Assembly: GCA_010015805.1 (NCBI GenBank)
Contig: ML978128.1
Coordinates: 186,001 to 250,000, forward strand
DNA from: Rhizodiscina lignyota
Lineage: Eukaryota; Ascomycota; Dothideomycetes; Aulographales; Rhizodiscinaceae
DNA: 64,000 nt
Direction: 5' to 3'
The notes beneath the pieces are model-generated. The model was not told the origin of the DNA and did no database searches. It was given only the letters and a program-made list of their open reading frames with translations. Every line of letters starts with the position of its first letter. Position 1 is the stretch's first letter. Positions 33,342 to 45,700 of this stretch are shown here, piece by piece. The translations under genes were made by a program, and so were the position numbers.

Positions 33342-36300
33342 ATGAAGAGACACCGAGGAGGAGAGACGGAGACTGCCGCAGGCTCATCTGAGCTCAGTAA
33401 GGAGCAAGGTAATTCATGTTCAAACTCCCTTCCCTTGGTTGTCAAATATTTTTGGTCCGTTCCACTGACGCCGGGCCCCAGCCACATCGCCCGAAACGAG
33501 GTTGCGGAGGTCAAAGCTTGAGCGTGATACAAGCAACCCGCCAAAATCGTCGCGACTGCAACCATCCACGCCATTGCACATGATGACCCGGGGTGCTCGA
33601 GCAGCTACAAATTCAACAGCAAATTCGGTTACTAGTGAAAGTCGCCGTAGCTCCTTTGCAGATGCTCCCAATCTCTCAATTGTCGCAAATGGGGCCGACG
33701 AAGACGACGAAGAAGAGGAAGACACCCGGCCTGCGAAACGTACGCGTCGATTATTGAATTCGAACGCATCTTCAACTAGCAATGGCGACGACAAGCCTAC
33801 TGCGCACGAGACCAATGGAGTCGATGTTCTAGACACCAGCAGTCTGGACTCCAATCGAGCCCCTCGGAGTCTAAGGAAAAACGCGGACATTGCCAACTCC
33901 ATCGAACTTGCCGTCAAAGAGCCCAACGCCCCAGCTGAAGAAGTTTCCAAACTACAGGAAGATGTCGCCGATGCACCACCTGCAAAGAGACGCGCGCCGC
34001 CTCCCAAGCGTGGCAGAGGTAGAAAACCGAAAAATCTCCAAGTCGACACCCCCGCAGAGTCCACAGATATTGGATCCGCAGTAGCTTCTCCTCTTTTGCC
34101 ACCAGAAAATGGAGGCTCTGGAGAAGGTGTGCGAAATGAGCAACTCGGAGATAAGCCCACGAAACGGATGCCTGGACGTAGAAGAGCGACCCATCCTATC
34201 CATAGCGTTGAAGCTGATCTTCGTCGTCAACTGGACCTGAAGGTGGCTTACAGGCAAGTCGCGAAAATGCAAAAGCAGGCCCTTGACGAGCTTGCCAAGC
34301 GATCCCTGAACGAACTCAAGAACGATCCTGAAGCCCACAAGAAGAGCAAACACTATCAGACTGTAAAAAAGGGACTCGACGACGCCCTTGCTCGCCGACT
34401 ACAGCAGCTGAACAGCGAGTACGAGCACAGGAAGGCAAACGTCGAACGATCTCGCGCAGGAGAGACCGAGGTTATAGAGCAAAAGACGAGGTCGCTGCTC
34501 CAAGATCATTTCGAAGAGTTCATTCTCAATATCAAGTCGAAAACGCTCCAAGTGATGAGGGCTGCACGTAAGGATGGAGATGCCGATGTTACTGAAGATG
34601 AAGACGGCCCGGTCGCAACTTTCCGCGCTCCAGCCATTCTGCATCTCAAAAACTCGGATCATCCTGAGGACAGGAAGAAATACTGGGCACACGACTCTCG
34701 CAGCAGGCGGCCCATGCTAATTGAGAAGGCTTGGCGTGAGGAAGAGTTCCGGATGGAATTCTCCCGGAAACGCAAGCGATTCATTGAACAGGATGATGAG
34801 ATCGACGAGGAGGAAGTGAACAACATAGATGGATTCGCGACATACGATCCAGAGACACGGAGGTCGGCGGACGAATTCAAGCGTCGTCAAGCAGCCCTTG
34901 ATGCAGTTGATCTAGCATCTGAGCAGCTCCACAGGGAGCAGCGTGAGATGGAAATTGAGCGTAACAAGGACCCCGAGAGGTTGAAGAGCCTGGCCGACGC
35001 TGCAGATTTGCAGCGACCAGCAACGCCACCTCCGGCCAAGAGGGTGCGTCGCACTCCAAGATCAGCAAAGGCAGCTAACTCCAAGAGCGCGTCGACCGAG
35101 AACGCTGCAGTGTCTATCAACGACGGATCGCCTGCTCCTCCACCTTCTACACTGAGGCGATCAAGGCGTACTTCCGTTTCACAGACACGTGAAAGCTCCC
35201 CAGCAACTTTGAAGCAAGTCACGCCTCAGCAAAACAGAGTAGAACGTTCAGAAACACCAAAGACTTCTACCAGCAAGATTCAGGATCTTCTCAACCAAGA
35301 ACCTCCCACCCAACTTCCATCCATCGCGGAAACCATGCTCGATCCCACAGCTGATGCACCTAATCAGTCAACTGAAGAATCTGCAGCACCTAGCGTTGAA
35401 CCCTCCATCGCTGGCCCTGCTCCACAGCAGCATAACGTTGGTCTTGATCTTCCATCTGTCACCCAAATCATGCAGCAGGAAAATAGCGCAATTGATCGAG
35501 CTCCTCTCGAAGCGGATCGGACCCCGACGGCAGAAGAAATGATAAAGAACGAGTCTGCACCCAGCATGGGGCGTAAGGCCGGAGCTGGCGCTTTCTGGTC
35601 GCGTGTTGGTAAGGTCTCTCGTGATAACACAGTTGAGAAGGAGTATCGTTTTCGAGAACCATCCACATCCAATTCTTACGCTTCAGATCGGCGCGCTTCA
35701 GACAGCACTCCTTCTACGGCTCTTTCTCCTCGAACCTCGGCTCCTATGCATATCCACGATTCGGCATCCGGACCTCGTAACACGCAGAGCGCCGTCGAAT
35801 CGAGTAGTGAGGCTACAGGCCACAATCACTCGCCAACCGCTCATCATAATCGTGTGGCTAGTATGGGCCACAAGTCTCGGCCTTCCTGGGAAGGTGGTGA
35901 GGCGGCTCGTAGGGCCAGCATTGCTGTGCCACATCAGTTCTCATCTCAGGATCGCCGCAGCCAGCGCCCATCATTGGACCAGAACCTTTACACTCCAGTT
36001 CATACACAGCAGGCGCCGCCGCCTCGCCAGAGTCGTGCACCAAACGACCGTCCTTATGAGAGAGCTCCTCTCTCAGATCAAGGCCCTAAATACTCAGGCC
36101 CACCTGGGCCTCCAACCCCAGCGCAGGCCACTTACGGCGCATACCCATCACCCTATGGCCCTCCGGGCCCATCACCTTATCCGCCAAATGCATACGGCCA
36201 ACCTCCACCAGGCTACTTGCCAATTCCGCACAATGGCCCTCCCCAAGGACCTCATCCAATCCCTCCGCCGCACATGATGCCCCATCCCGATCACGGATAT

Positions 36301-36672
36301 CCACCTTACCATGGGTCGCCATTCGCAGCGCCTCAGTATCCGCCTCCGCACGCATCATACCAGGGCCCTCCACCAGGCCCTCATCCACCTCCCTATCAGC
36401 AATTCGGTCAGCCCATTCTTCCAGCAAGCTCACCCACCGCAGCAGGCCCATATCCTGCACCTCCATCAGCGCCGCAACACGGCCACTCACAATCGTACTC
36501 CGAGCACCAGGCTCCCCCACCGGCTCCGACCGAATCATATCAGCAAGGCTATCAAGTGGGTAGTGCAGAGCAGGCCAGACCCGAGAAGAGGAAGAACCCA
36601 GGCCACGGCGAATTCTTCGGTCGAGCAGGCCCTTTCAGGCACTACGATGGCGCGAAGAAGCAGCGTCGCTAA
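33342..36672 (+). CDS. Large, mostly disordered, probably nuclear protein of unknown family
   Basis: Model: join(33342..33408,33482..36672), 1085 aa, with one 73-nt intron. The small first exon (MKRHRGGETETAAG) was inferred because the long frame in exon 2 otherwise lacks an ATG near its start. Layout: an N-terminal basic/acidic mix with nuclear-localisation-like clusters (PAKRTRR, PPAKRRAPPPKRGRGRKPK); a central charged helical region about 245-430 (LKVAYRQVAKMQKQALDEL, EEEFRMEFSRKRKRF) with likely coiled coil; Ser/Pro-rich linkers with further basic patches (PPAKRVRRTPRSAK); a long Pro/Tyr/Gly/His-rich C-terminus (about 850-1050); and a basic end (GAKKQRR). A chromatin or transcription role is plausible. 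A Dep1/Sds3-type HDAC-complex subunit was considered, but I see no defining motif. Confidence 0.75.
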
Positions 36673-37634
36673 ACTGGATCAGTACCAATAACAACCGGAG
36701 TACCGGAACACCCAGTTGTACACTAGTTGGAAAGGATCACTCTACTACAAGATTGTTTTCTGCTTTTTGGAAAGTTTTGCTTTGGGATCGATCCCCTTGT
36801 CCTTTCACTGCATTCAGCGGGGTGTAATATTCTGCATGGCAACGGCATTTCAAGTTCTTTTGCTTTCGAATGGTCTTTTGTTTTGTGTTACTAGAGCTCC
36901 GCAGTCTCGGTGCAGGCATGGCCTGGGGAGACTGCCATGAACGAGGTCGTGTGCGAAGCATCTGTTCTCGGACAGTCGAGGCGCCACACCAAGTGATGGG
37001 TCTGTCGAACCAAGTCATGCTTCCATTGAGGCTTGAGCTATGCCGCGTGTAGACTATCGGAGGATGGGGACATGGCTGGAGAGGACGACTTTGATTGAAG
37101 CAGTGCATGAGGCGTCTCTCAGACGTCGCTGCCGCAGAGAGAAAAGATTGGCCCACAGGCTGCTAACCTGATTCTCGAAGTCTGCCTCAGGCAGTGCTTG
37201 TGCTTCTCACAGTCATACGGAGGCTTCTCACAATCGTACGAAGCTTCTCAGATAGAAAATTCCAGTCATCTTACTGTTACCTGAGGCTGATCCATGCAGT
37301 GGAAGCGCAAAGAGTCACATCGTGCAGGATGAATCATGTTGAGCCAATGCCCCACGCAAAAAATAATCGAAAACACCCCCTGCGCCACCTACTAGCCTCG
37401 ACCCTCACCAGGGCGGGGAGCTGCAGTTGCCGAAGACGTCAGATTATTTCGCAGTTCAAATATCGGCCAGGAACATCTCTTTGTGCTCAATTCTTCCTGT
37501 CAAACACCAGCTCATCGTTTTTGTGAGTACAAAGTCGCTCGCTTCCACTGACAGAGCATACCTACCTTCTTTCACCCCACTACCACACCTAGCAAACGAG
37601 CAAGCAAGTTTCCGATAGTAATCACCTCGCAATC
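36673..37634. other. Intergenic, no gene seen
   Basis: 962 bp including the eIF6 promoter. It contains a degenerate 21-bp repeat at 37202-37250. Confidence 0.5.
37202..37250. repeat. Degenerate 20-21 bp tandem repeat, 2.4 copies
   Basis: GCTTCTCA recurs at 37202, 37223 and 37243, and the first two are followed by CA-TC-TACG sequence. It lies about 390 bp upstream of the eIF6 start. Confidence 0.55.
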
Positions 37635-38563
37635 ATGGCGGTCCGCGCGCAATTCGAGAACTCGAACGAGTCCGTATATCCTCCACCGTGAATCGCCAGC
37701 TCCAGCTAACAATGTGTTCGTAGAGTCGGTGTCTTCTCAACCCTTACAAACTCCTATGCCCTTGTTGCTGTGGGCGCATCGGAGAATTTCTACAGGTACG
37801 GCTTCCACGAGCTTGGAGGGGTGGTCAAGACGACCGGCTAATTCGAAGCTCGAGCACAGCATCTTCGAGGCCGAGTTGCAAGATGTGATACCCATCTGCC
37901 ACGCGACCATCGCGGGGACGAGGATTGTGGGCAGGCTAACAGCTGGGTATGTCCACATCCCACTTCGAGCTTCACAGCTCTCGTCGAGCCGTCGCTGATG
38001 ACATGTAATTGCACAGTAACCGAAAAGGCCTCCTTGTCCCAACGTCGACGACCGACCAAGAGCTCCAGCACCTGCGCAACTCGATCCCCGACACCGTCAA
38101 GATCCAGCGCATCGAGGAGCGCCTCTCCGCGTTGGGCAACGTCATCTGCACAAACGACCATGTCGCGCTGGTGCACCCCGACCTCGAGCGCGAGACGGAG
38201 GAGATCATCGCCGACGTGCTGGGCGTCGAAGTCTTCCGGCAGACCATCGCCGACAACGTGCTGGTGGGTAGCTACATGGCGCTGAGCAACCAGGGCGGCA
38301 TCGTGCACCCCAAGACGAGCGTGCAGGACCAGGACGAGCTGAGCAGCTTGCTGCAAGTGCCGCTCGTGGCGGGCAGCGTGAACAGAGGCAGTCCGGTGGT
38401 GGGCGCAGGCATGGTGGTGAACGACTGGATGGCGGTGACGGGGTTGGATACTACGGCGACGGAGCTGAGTGTCGTGGAGAGCGTCTTCAGGCTCGCTGAA
38501 GGATCGGGCCCCGGCGCAATCAATACTACGAATAAGGACACCATGGTGGAGAGCTTCTACTGA
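37635..38563 (+). CDS. TIF6: Translation initiation factor eIF6 (60S anti-association factor)
   Basis: Model: join(37635..37669,37724..37795,37860..37946,38017..38563), 246 aa, matching the near-invariant family length of about 245. eIF6 is required for 60S ribosome biogenesis and prevents premature 40S joining; it is released by Efl1/Sdo1. Sequence signatures: [100 protein letters not shown] and a C-terminal VESVF. Three introns (54, 64 and 70 nt) crowd the first 400 bp. All junctions were fixed by strict protein conservation, including NSN|E, FYS|IFEAEL and TAG|NRKG. The last exon is GC-rich with strong codon bias, fitting high expression. Confidence 0.95.
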
Positions 38564-38857
38564 GTGGCGCCGAATGCGTGTTTAGGCTTGGGTGCAGTTC
38601 ACGATAAGCATTAGCATGGCGTTACTCGGGGGAATTGGAGCCCGGATGGGGGCAAAAAAGATTCCTGCTCTATGCAGTAGAAGGTTCTTCTGAATGAATT
38701 CTTATTCGTGACCTCAGTGGGTTCTATTGGGGTATCAATCGTGTGCCTACTCATTCCGATGCTTCTTTAAGCATGGGCATCAGAACTACTCTGAGGAATC
38801 CGTCTCCCCAGTTCTCTGCCGACATTATCACCGCAGAGACCATGTGCAACCTGATGC

Positions 38858-40315
38858 CTACTTCGTCTTCGGCGTCAAATCAGCTCTCCGCGTGAATCTT
38901 GCCTTTCCCTTATCAACATTCCCACCAAATACACTGCCAACAGCCTCACCTCTCACGGGTGTGCCCATTGTGCCCAACAGTCTCTGTGCCGCAGGCGTAA
39001 GATTGCCCACCGCCCTTCTCGGCGTCGCACTCAGAAATTTTGGTGTTGGTGTCTTTCCCTCAGCACCTTGTCCCGCCATCAGTGCCTCCATACGATTGGA
39101 GTTCGCAGCCGCACGCTTCTGCTGTGCAGTCTTTTCGACCATAGCGTGGTGGAGGGCCTCGCGCTTGCTCGACAGGGAGATTTTGAAGGGGTTTGGGGAG
39201 TCGTCTGCTGGTCCTAATAGTGAGAGTAGATCTGTTTCTTCATCTGACTCCGAGTCCGACGATGACTCCTCACCTAGCTCTCTGCGTGTGGGGTTCGGAT
39301 TGACGAGTTCATAGCCATTGTAGCGATCTATCTGGCTCTGATCCCCAGCTTCTGATTCTGTTGGTCGCGGCCGGCCTGCTATTGCATCGTTAATGGCGGA
39401 AAGGGACGGGGAAGGAGGTACCGAAGGCTGCTCTGGCGCCGGAGGGGGTAGGCGCGTGTTGTCATATGCAACGGCTTTCGGAGGAGCGTTCGATGCCGCT
39501 TCGGCGACTTGGGCTTGGGTGGGGTGAGTATCTGCGATGCTCTCGGGATTGAACATGAAGGTGTTTCGTGCCTCTGGACGACGAGTCTCTGGCATTGCTG
39601 GGCGGTCGTCGGGATGGATAGGCCGGCGTATGAGTTGCTTGTCTGAAGACTCGCCATCTTGATTCTCTTTTGAGCCCTCGAGGAGCCTCGCTTCTCGTTC
39701 TCGGTATGCGATCTGCCTTTTTGCCGGGATCTTGTTGCCATTGTATAACCAACTGTATGTCTCTCTTCGCTTCGCGTTCTGCTTGTCCACCAGCGCATAG
39801 AATGATTCGTTGTCCTCTGAAGTGTACTTTGTTTGGAATGCAGACAAGCTCATGTTGACGTTGACCTCTGGTTTATCTTCGGTCTTCTCAGTGCCCGCCT
39901 CAGAGGGTGCGACAGACATTGGAGTATCTCCCACCCAGCCTCTTGGAGTGTCACCAGTCCAACCCTTCGGTGTCTCTCCTCCTCTCTGCACCACAGGCGT
40001 CATTCTCGTTCCTCTCCTGCCTCTTATACGTCGCCCATCCGGTCCTGGAGTCATCGTCTGAGTGAGCTTTGCTCCGGCTTCAGCGATCCATCCCTTGTCT
40101 CTCGATTCGATCGCATCCAGGTACTCTTGCTGCACGTCGCTCTCCAAGAGGCCTGGGAAGAAGTCTCGTTTGATGATATGGGATAGAGCGTCTGTGTAGA
40201 CATCCTCGTCTAGGACAGTAGCTGGTCTCTTTATGCGCTTTGGCGGAGGTGGCGGAGGCATCAACGCTGAATCGACGGAGCGCTTGGTGAGCGTTTGCGA
40301 TGGTTGAGACGCCAT
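38858..40315 (-). CDS. Ess2/DGCR14-family spliceosomal nuclear protein
   Basis: Single exon, 485 aa. Ess-2 (DGCR14/ES2) is a component of activated spliceosomes and helps splice-site choice. Family features: the opening VLDEDVYTDALSHIIKRDFFPGL followed by QQEYLDAIESRD, a 60-residue Gly/Pro/Thr segment, LSAFQTKYTSEDNESFYALVD, KRRETYSWLYNGNKIPAKR, NTFMFNPES, VAYDNTRLPPP, and the C-terminal LSSKREALHHAMVEK, LSATPRRAVGNLTPAAQRLL. The ATG is preceded by a short leader. It shares a 277-bp head-to-head promoter with the Pop8-like gene, so two RNA-processing genes may be co-expressed. Confidence 0.88.
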   Translation of the reverse strand: MASQPSQTLTKRSVDSALMPPPPPPKRIKRPATVLDEDVYTDALSHIIKRDFFPGLLESDVQQEYLDAIESRDKGWIAEAGAKLTQTMTPGPDGRRIRGRRGTRMTPVVQRGGETPKGWTGDTPRGWVGDTPMSVAPSEAGTEKTEDKPEVNVNMSLSAFQTKYTSEDNESFYALVDKQNAKRRETYSWLYNGNKIPAKRQIAYREREARLLEGSKENQDGESSDKQLIRRPIHPDDRPAMPETRRPEARNTFMFNPESIADTHPTQAQVAEAASNAPPKAVAYDNTRLPPPAPEQPSVPPSPSLSAINDAIAGRPRPTESEAGDQSQIDRYNGYELVNPNPTRRELGEESSSDSESDEETDLLSLLGPADDSPNPFKISLSSKREALHHAMVEKTAQQKRAAANSNRMEALMAGQGAEGKTPTPKFLSATPRRAVGNLTPAAQRLLGTMGTPVRGEAVGSVFGGNVDKGKARFTRRADLTPKTK

Positions 40316-40592
40316 ATTTGGGGCGTGGATGTGCCAGCGGCACAGAATTGGTTAGGCCCGATGCTGGCGGAGGGAGAGGTGTCGGAGATGAAGTGAGGTT
40401 GAAATAGTTCTGCCTAAGAGTTCAAGTGAAGGCCGCCGGTGACGATGAGTGGCACCCCTGTTCTGCCGCTCAACACCGCCTCCAGCCCTACCCGTTGCAT
40501 AGCTCTGCTCTTCCCGCCAATCGCACGTGTCGATGGGTGACTGACATGCAGCTCCAATGGAATAACTAGGAGGCTAATTCAGAAGAGTCATT

Positions 40593-41066
40593 ATGCAAGT
40601 CGCAAGTGACTCTGCTCCACCTGACAGCAACCCGCCTGCGAATGAGACAGTCCTCCCGACGAAAAGGAGACTCGCCAAATCCACGACCGTCCTCCAGTAC
40701 ACACTGCGCAAACCCCAATGGGAATACCTCCACCTCTCCCTCCATCGCTCACCTCCGTTCTCCTCTACAGATGACCCACTCGATGCCCTGACAGCGCGGA
40801 CACACCTGACCAGCTCACTCCAACAGTTCCTCGGCATCACTGGAACAGCAATCCCCATCGATATTCTAAAACTAGAAGGCCATGACGTATGGGTCAGAGT
40901 TCCCCGCGAAGATGCCAGTAGTGTTGTAGTAGCGGTTGGCGGATGGGCAAGTGTCCAGCCTGGTGAGGATGGCGAAAGCGTCACGCTTGGATGGAGAGTG
41001 AAGAGCAGGGATGAATGGCTATCGAGACTTGCAGCAGGAGATGAGATGGACCTATTCAATGGCTGA
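40593..41066 (+). CDS. RNase P/MRP subunit Pop8-like protein
   Basis: Single exon, 157 aa. Pop8 is a small protein subunit of ribonuclease P and MRP, which mature tRNA and rRNA. Ascomycete Pop8-like proteins share YTLRKPQWEYLHLSL, then LDALTARTHLTSSLQQFLG, GTAIPIDILKLEG, VWVRVPREDA and LGWRVKSRDEWLSRL. All are present in this order. The fold is expected to resemble Pop5/Rpp14. A proline-rich N-terminal arm of about 30 residues precedes it. Family assignment rests on remembered sequence pattern. The start is the first ATG; upstream is the promoter shared with the Ess2 gene. Confidence 0.75.
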   Translation: MQVASDSAPPDSNPPANETVLPTKRRLAKSTTVLQYTLRKPQWEYLHLSLHRSPPFSSTDDPLDALTARTHLTSSLQQFLGITGTAIPIDILKLEGHDVWVRVPREDASSVVVAVGGWASVQPGEDGESVTLGWRVKSRDEWLSRLAAGDEMDLFNG

Positions 41067-42157
41067 GAGCTTCGAGTCGTCCATTTTCAGGATGTCTACA
41101 TTGCATTCTATCATCTCAAACATCTACCGCCATGTTGCCAGGAGGCCGTAAATAGTCGGATACTGACTGCTTAACCTGGCCAATCTGTCGTTGCGGTGCG
41201 CAGCCACACAACCGGACGACATGATCTTGCAGTCGAGATTCAGCAGGTCCTATAAGCAGCGATGGATGGTGCGGGTGAGGGCTAAGAGATGCTACCGTTG
41301 ACCTCATTCTCGCTGATATGAGAAGATTATGCGCTTCCGGCTGCCCTAAAAGGGCTTGCCAGTTATTGCGACGAGACAAATTTAGAACTCAATTAGAAGA
41401 CCGGAGAAAGGCTGATATTACTGTACTGTAGAGGGCAACTGAGATATCCACAGGTTGAAAGACACTTTTCTCATCCAACTCGTTCAAAGCGAAATCTTCG
41501 TGATGCTTGTAATGCAGAGAAGTCGTCGTTTAAAAGCAAAAATATGCGATGGCACTCGCCGGACATTTGAGTAAAATGGCTACAAAAGGGTCAATGGCTA
41601 AAAGTAAAAGAGATATTCAATAGCCAAAAAGAACAAAAAAAAACATACAACAGTGGGAATTCCCATGTAGTCGCCTGCATGGTACTATTCCCCCTCTTTG
41701 GGGCTTGAGTACGGTCGATCGGACGAGAGACCCTATTTTCCCCAAGACATGGTCGTATGTGATATTCCAGAGTTCCAACACTGAATATAATTCTAAAAAA
41801 AAATTAAGTGTCACGCCAAATTCTGAAAGTGGAGGAGGTCAAGATACCGCCGCAGACTTTTCACCAACGAATATCCTCGAAACCGCATATTGCGGTTCAG
41901 TAATTGTTTGACATTATCATAAATCATTTCAGCGTCTATATGAGAGCACATTGAGTTAATAACTCTCGAATTGAAGAGTACGGCGCAAGACCCGGAAAAG
42001 AACAGCCTCGGAAAACTACATTTCCAGTTGACGGGCTTCTTATTGAAGATGTGTCGATATTCAAAGTTAAATGTCTTATTCCCTCTCTCACCACACTTCT
42101 GCAAAACTCTTAAATAACGATTCAGTAAACCTTCACTTCTACTCTTGCGCTTTCGGT
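41067..42157. other. Intergenic, AT-rich, no gene seen
   Basis: 1.1 kb with A-rich tracts near 41630-41646. An in-frame ATG at 42071 gives a longer reading of the next gene but adds residues unlike its family. Confidence 0.45.
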
Positions 42158-42637
42158 ATGTCTACACCGCCATATCAGGTCTTGAAGGCCAACCACACGG
42201 GCCTAACGGTCTCGTCTCTCTCTCAATCCTTGAAATTCTGGCATGACCTTCTCGGATTCCCAATACTCTACCAGCACACTGCCTCTGGGCCTCTCACGTC
42301 TGCTGTTGTCGGTGTGCCCAACGCAGTGATCAACGTTGCGATGCTTGAAGTGCCGGGCGGTCACCACCGCATCGAGCTGGAAGAGTACACCAGCCCATCT
42401 GCAGAAGCAAGGAAGACGTTTCGGTCTGAGAGCTGCGATGTGGGCAATGTGCATGTAGCTCTGGAGGTTAAGGGACTGAACGAAATGTTAGATCGGATGA
42501 AGGATCTAAAGTGGGTGAGTTTGAGCGAGCCGCAATTGGTGACGAAAGGGAGGTATGATGGATGGAGACTGGTCTTCGTGAGAGGGCCGGATGGAGAGAC
42601 GGTGGAATTAATGGAAGTCCCTGCGAGTGCGACATAG
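42158..42637 (+). CDS. Glyoxalase/bleomycin-resistance fold (VOC) protein
   Basis: 159 aa, the normal length of a two-module vicinal-oxygen-chelate protein. VOC members are metal enzymes (glyoxalase, ring-cleaving dioxygenase, methylmalonyl-CoA epimerase) or binding proteins. Module 1: NHTGLTVSSLSQSLKFWHDLLGFP, with a His at the first metal position, then HRIELEEY supplying a Glu. Module 2: GNVHVALEVKGLNEMLDRMK with His, then WRLVFVRGPDGETVELMEV with the final Glu. The H/E/H/E set looks complete, so it is probably catalytic. The substrate is unknown. I chose the ATG at 42158 because the fold begins about 12 residues later; the ATG at 42071 would add 29 residues. Confidence 0.83.
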   Translation: MSTPPYQVLKANHTGLTVSSLSQSLKFWHDLLGFPILYQHTASGPLTSAVVGVPNAVINVAMLEVPGGHHRIELEEYTSPSAEARKTFRSESCDVGNVHVALEVKGLNEMLDRMKDLKWVSLSEPQLVTKGRYDGWRLVFVRGPDGETVELMEVPASAT

Positions 42638-42728
42638 AAGAATGGGTATTCATATCGCTATCCAACAAGCCACCATTCAAAAGTAAAAACACCACGCCTA
42701 GAAATGCACAAATCCCAAACGACCATCT

Positions 42729-45700
42729 TTAAACGCCCCGAACTTTCCTGTAACTTGGTGGCCTTAGCGTCCTGCCTAACAACTTCCCAGCATAAGGTGG
42801 CACAAGACTTATCGCCATAATAAGAGCGAGTCTCCACCAGAAGCCGCCTTTAATCATGAACTCCAAATCATAGTAATCACGCAAGAACGGCACACTGCCA
42901 AAGTACCCGGCAGCTGTGCCGACAATGCAAAAAATCATCACTGGATGCCAGGTCGTAATCTCCACCGCCACCATGATGATCTCATTGAGGATGAGCGCGG
43001 TGTATGACACTGCGACCATGCGCTTGAATGAATTATCCGTCACGCCGATGAGCAGCTCCGAGAGGCCCTGGATCATGGAGCCCTGGTAGATGGACACGAA
43101 GACCCAAATGAAAAAAGTCTTATAGGACAAGGAACGGCCGGTCGTGAGTTCCTTGTAGAGTTCCGGGTATATGTTAACAAGAGATTCATCGACGTCCCGG
43201 TCCAGCACGAGGGAGAATACGGGCGCCATGGTGTATATCGTGGCGTATCCAACGAGCAGCCAATCTCTGTACAGCGCGATGGGCTCGAACGTCGCGATGC
43301 TGTACATGGCCTGGCAGACGCTGATGATCAGACCACGGTGTATGACGAACTGCGCGAGCTTGGCGGATCGTTTGTAGCTGTTTCGGCCGTGCCATACGAG
43401 TAGTTTCGTCAAATAGCAGAATTGTTCGATTGAAAAGTCTGCCGCAAGACTCGCTTGCCTGCCCTCTTTACCAACAATGCCGACGCCTACGTCCGCCGCC
43501 TGTATCATGCTCACGTCGTTGCCCCCATCGCCAATGCAAGCAACGCGCTTCTTGGTGTGCGCACGGATGAGTTTCGCAACATCTGCTTTCTGTGTGGGGC
43601 TGCAGCGGCATGCTATAACAGCAGGGAGGCGCACGGCGAGGGAGATGAAAGTTTCGCGATAGTGGGTGAGCATGAGGGAGAGGGATTCACCGTCGATGAG
43701 GAGGGCGGCGGAAGGGTTGGAGCGGAGAAAGTCGAGGGAGGAGTTGGCGAGGTCTTTGCGTTTCACTATCAATAAAGTCAGCAGATGCCATGGTATCGGT
43801 GTGTTAGAAACTCACTCTTAGCTATTGTATGGACGAACTGCCCCCTCGATACAAGCTTTGAGGAGACCGCTACACAGCGGGCGGTCTCGACTTTGTCTCC
43901 TGTGAGCATCCAAATCTTGATGCCAGCGTTCCGCAGCAGTTCAAGACTAGGCTTGACATCCTTCTGCAATTTATCCTCAACACCGGTAACACCAAGAAGC
44001 TCGAGGTCACGCTCAAGGAATTGCGTAACGATCTCGGCCATTGCAGCATCCCGCCCTTGTAATGCAAGGTTCGCCTGTGCGTACCGGTTGGAGAAGTCAT
44101 CAAACTGCTGTCCGGAAAGCCGTCTTCTCCCCACGACCAGAGTTCGCAGACCTTCACGTGCCATGTTAGCAGTTTCTTCCTCGAGCCAGTCGTTCGCGGC
44201 AACAATAGAAGACATGACAGTATCTGCTCCTTTCTGGAAGAACCATATTTCCCGGTCGTCATCACTTCCATTGCTACTCTCAAACTGCACAATGATTCCC
44301 ATACGCTTGCCTTCAGACGTGAAAGGAAACACCGTGAGAATTTTTACGCGGACAACAGTGCGGCCAGTGTGGACAGATTGTAGCGTCATGGACATCCGGT
44401 CACGACGAAGCAAGCGAAGGCCAACTAGCTCAGTCCACTTGACGATAGCGATTTCATCTGGAGAGGATGCTTGGTAAGTCGTCACCGACTCTCCATCAAT
44501 CTCTTCTGCAGTTGGCGTAACATTGTGACAGAGTGCAAGAGCGAGGACGAGATCACGAACACGTGCTCCAATCTCTCGTCTCGTTCGTGTGGCAGATGTC
44601 GACGGTGCGACGTAGGCTGATGATGGAGTCACGAGAGTCTGTTCATCGGGGGTCGCAAAAGCTTGGCGAGTATAGGTTGAAACTTCTTCCATCGCTTCGT
44701 TGGCGTAAGAAACAGTACCGACGTGGACTTTCTTCAGCTCCATTTCTATTGCAAGTTAGCAACATATTTCAATTTGATATAATACACATACCGTTTTGGG
44801 TGAGCGTTCCAGTCTTGTCACTCAAAAGGTATTCAATCCTTCCAAGATCCTCGGGGATTGTGCTGGTCCTGACGATGGTGCCGGGAATGTCTTTGTCATG
44901 TTGGATGTAGAACGCATAGACCGTCTTGCCCATGTCGAGATTAACTCGCAAACTGACAGGAACGATGGTGGAGAAAAGAATGAGGTATCGCATAACTGAG
45001 ATATACCACGTTCTTCCGTCATGTATTTCGAAGCCCTCGAGGGCGACAAGAATGAAGGACAGAGTCAAAACAAGGACGCAAAGAATTTTGATCAATGAAT
45101 TGATCTCGTATTCCAAAAGTCCAGTCTTTGATCGAGCTTGAGAAGTGGACAGGGCTTGGCGAGTTTGTGATCCGGTATAAATGACGACGGCATATACTGT
45201 TGAGCTGGAAGCTAGAACGGTGTTGGCCCAGGCAGTATTGTCGATTGATAGGGGTGCCGACTTTGATGTATCTATGCCACTATCCTCCGGCGTGCCTGTT
45301 GCAGTGCCATCTGCATCCTTCGGAAGGAGCTCAACCGTCCCAATAAACTCGTTGACCTTTCTGTCCGGCTTTCCAGCAACGATGCGAAGTCTTGGGAATT
45401 CTCTCACGTCAAGGGTCTGTGTCAATGGCGTAGCAAGACGAAGTTTCCAGTCCGTCTCACCATCAAGCTGGTCTGTCTTGATGAATGCTTCTCCTGCACC
45501 ATTGGTCTCCGCGGCTATCTCTTCTTCAGCTGGTCCATCATCGGCTTCGACAAGGGATTCGAGATTCTCATGCTCCTCTTTAATGGCTGCTTTATCTCCC
45601 GCGAACTCTTTGGATGTGCTCTGCAGGACAATGACATCGGCGGGGACTCGTCTGTCCTTTCCCAGTTTCAGAACGTCTCCAACCTTAAGTTCAGAAGACC

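Noticed and set aside
33420-34160. 246-codon ORF on the - strand
   Set aside because: Mirror of the Ser/Arg-rich codons of the large disordered protein.
35603-36277. 224-codon ORF on the + strand
   Set aside because: Alternate frame of the Pro/His-rich tail of the 1085-aa protein; low-complexity His/Leu.
36737-37156. 139-codon ORF on the - strand between the large protein and eIF6
   Set aside because: Irregular composition and no domain; likely chance in a 3' UTR/promoter region.
37202-37250. Short repeats considered as a CRISPR-like array
   Set aside because: Only 2.4 degenerate contiguous copies with no spacers, and the genome is eukaryotic.
43785-44477. 230-codon ORF on the + strand
   Set aside because: Antisense to the NEO1 nucleotide-binding region.
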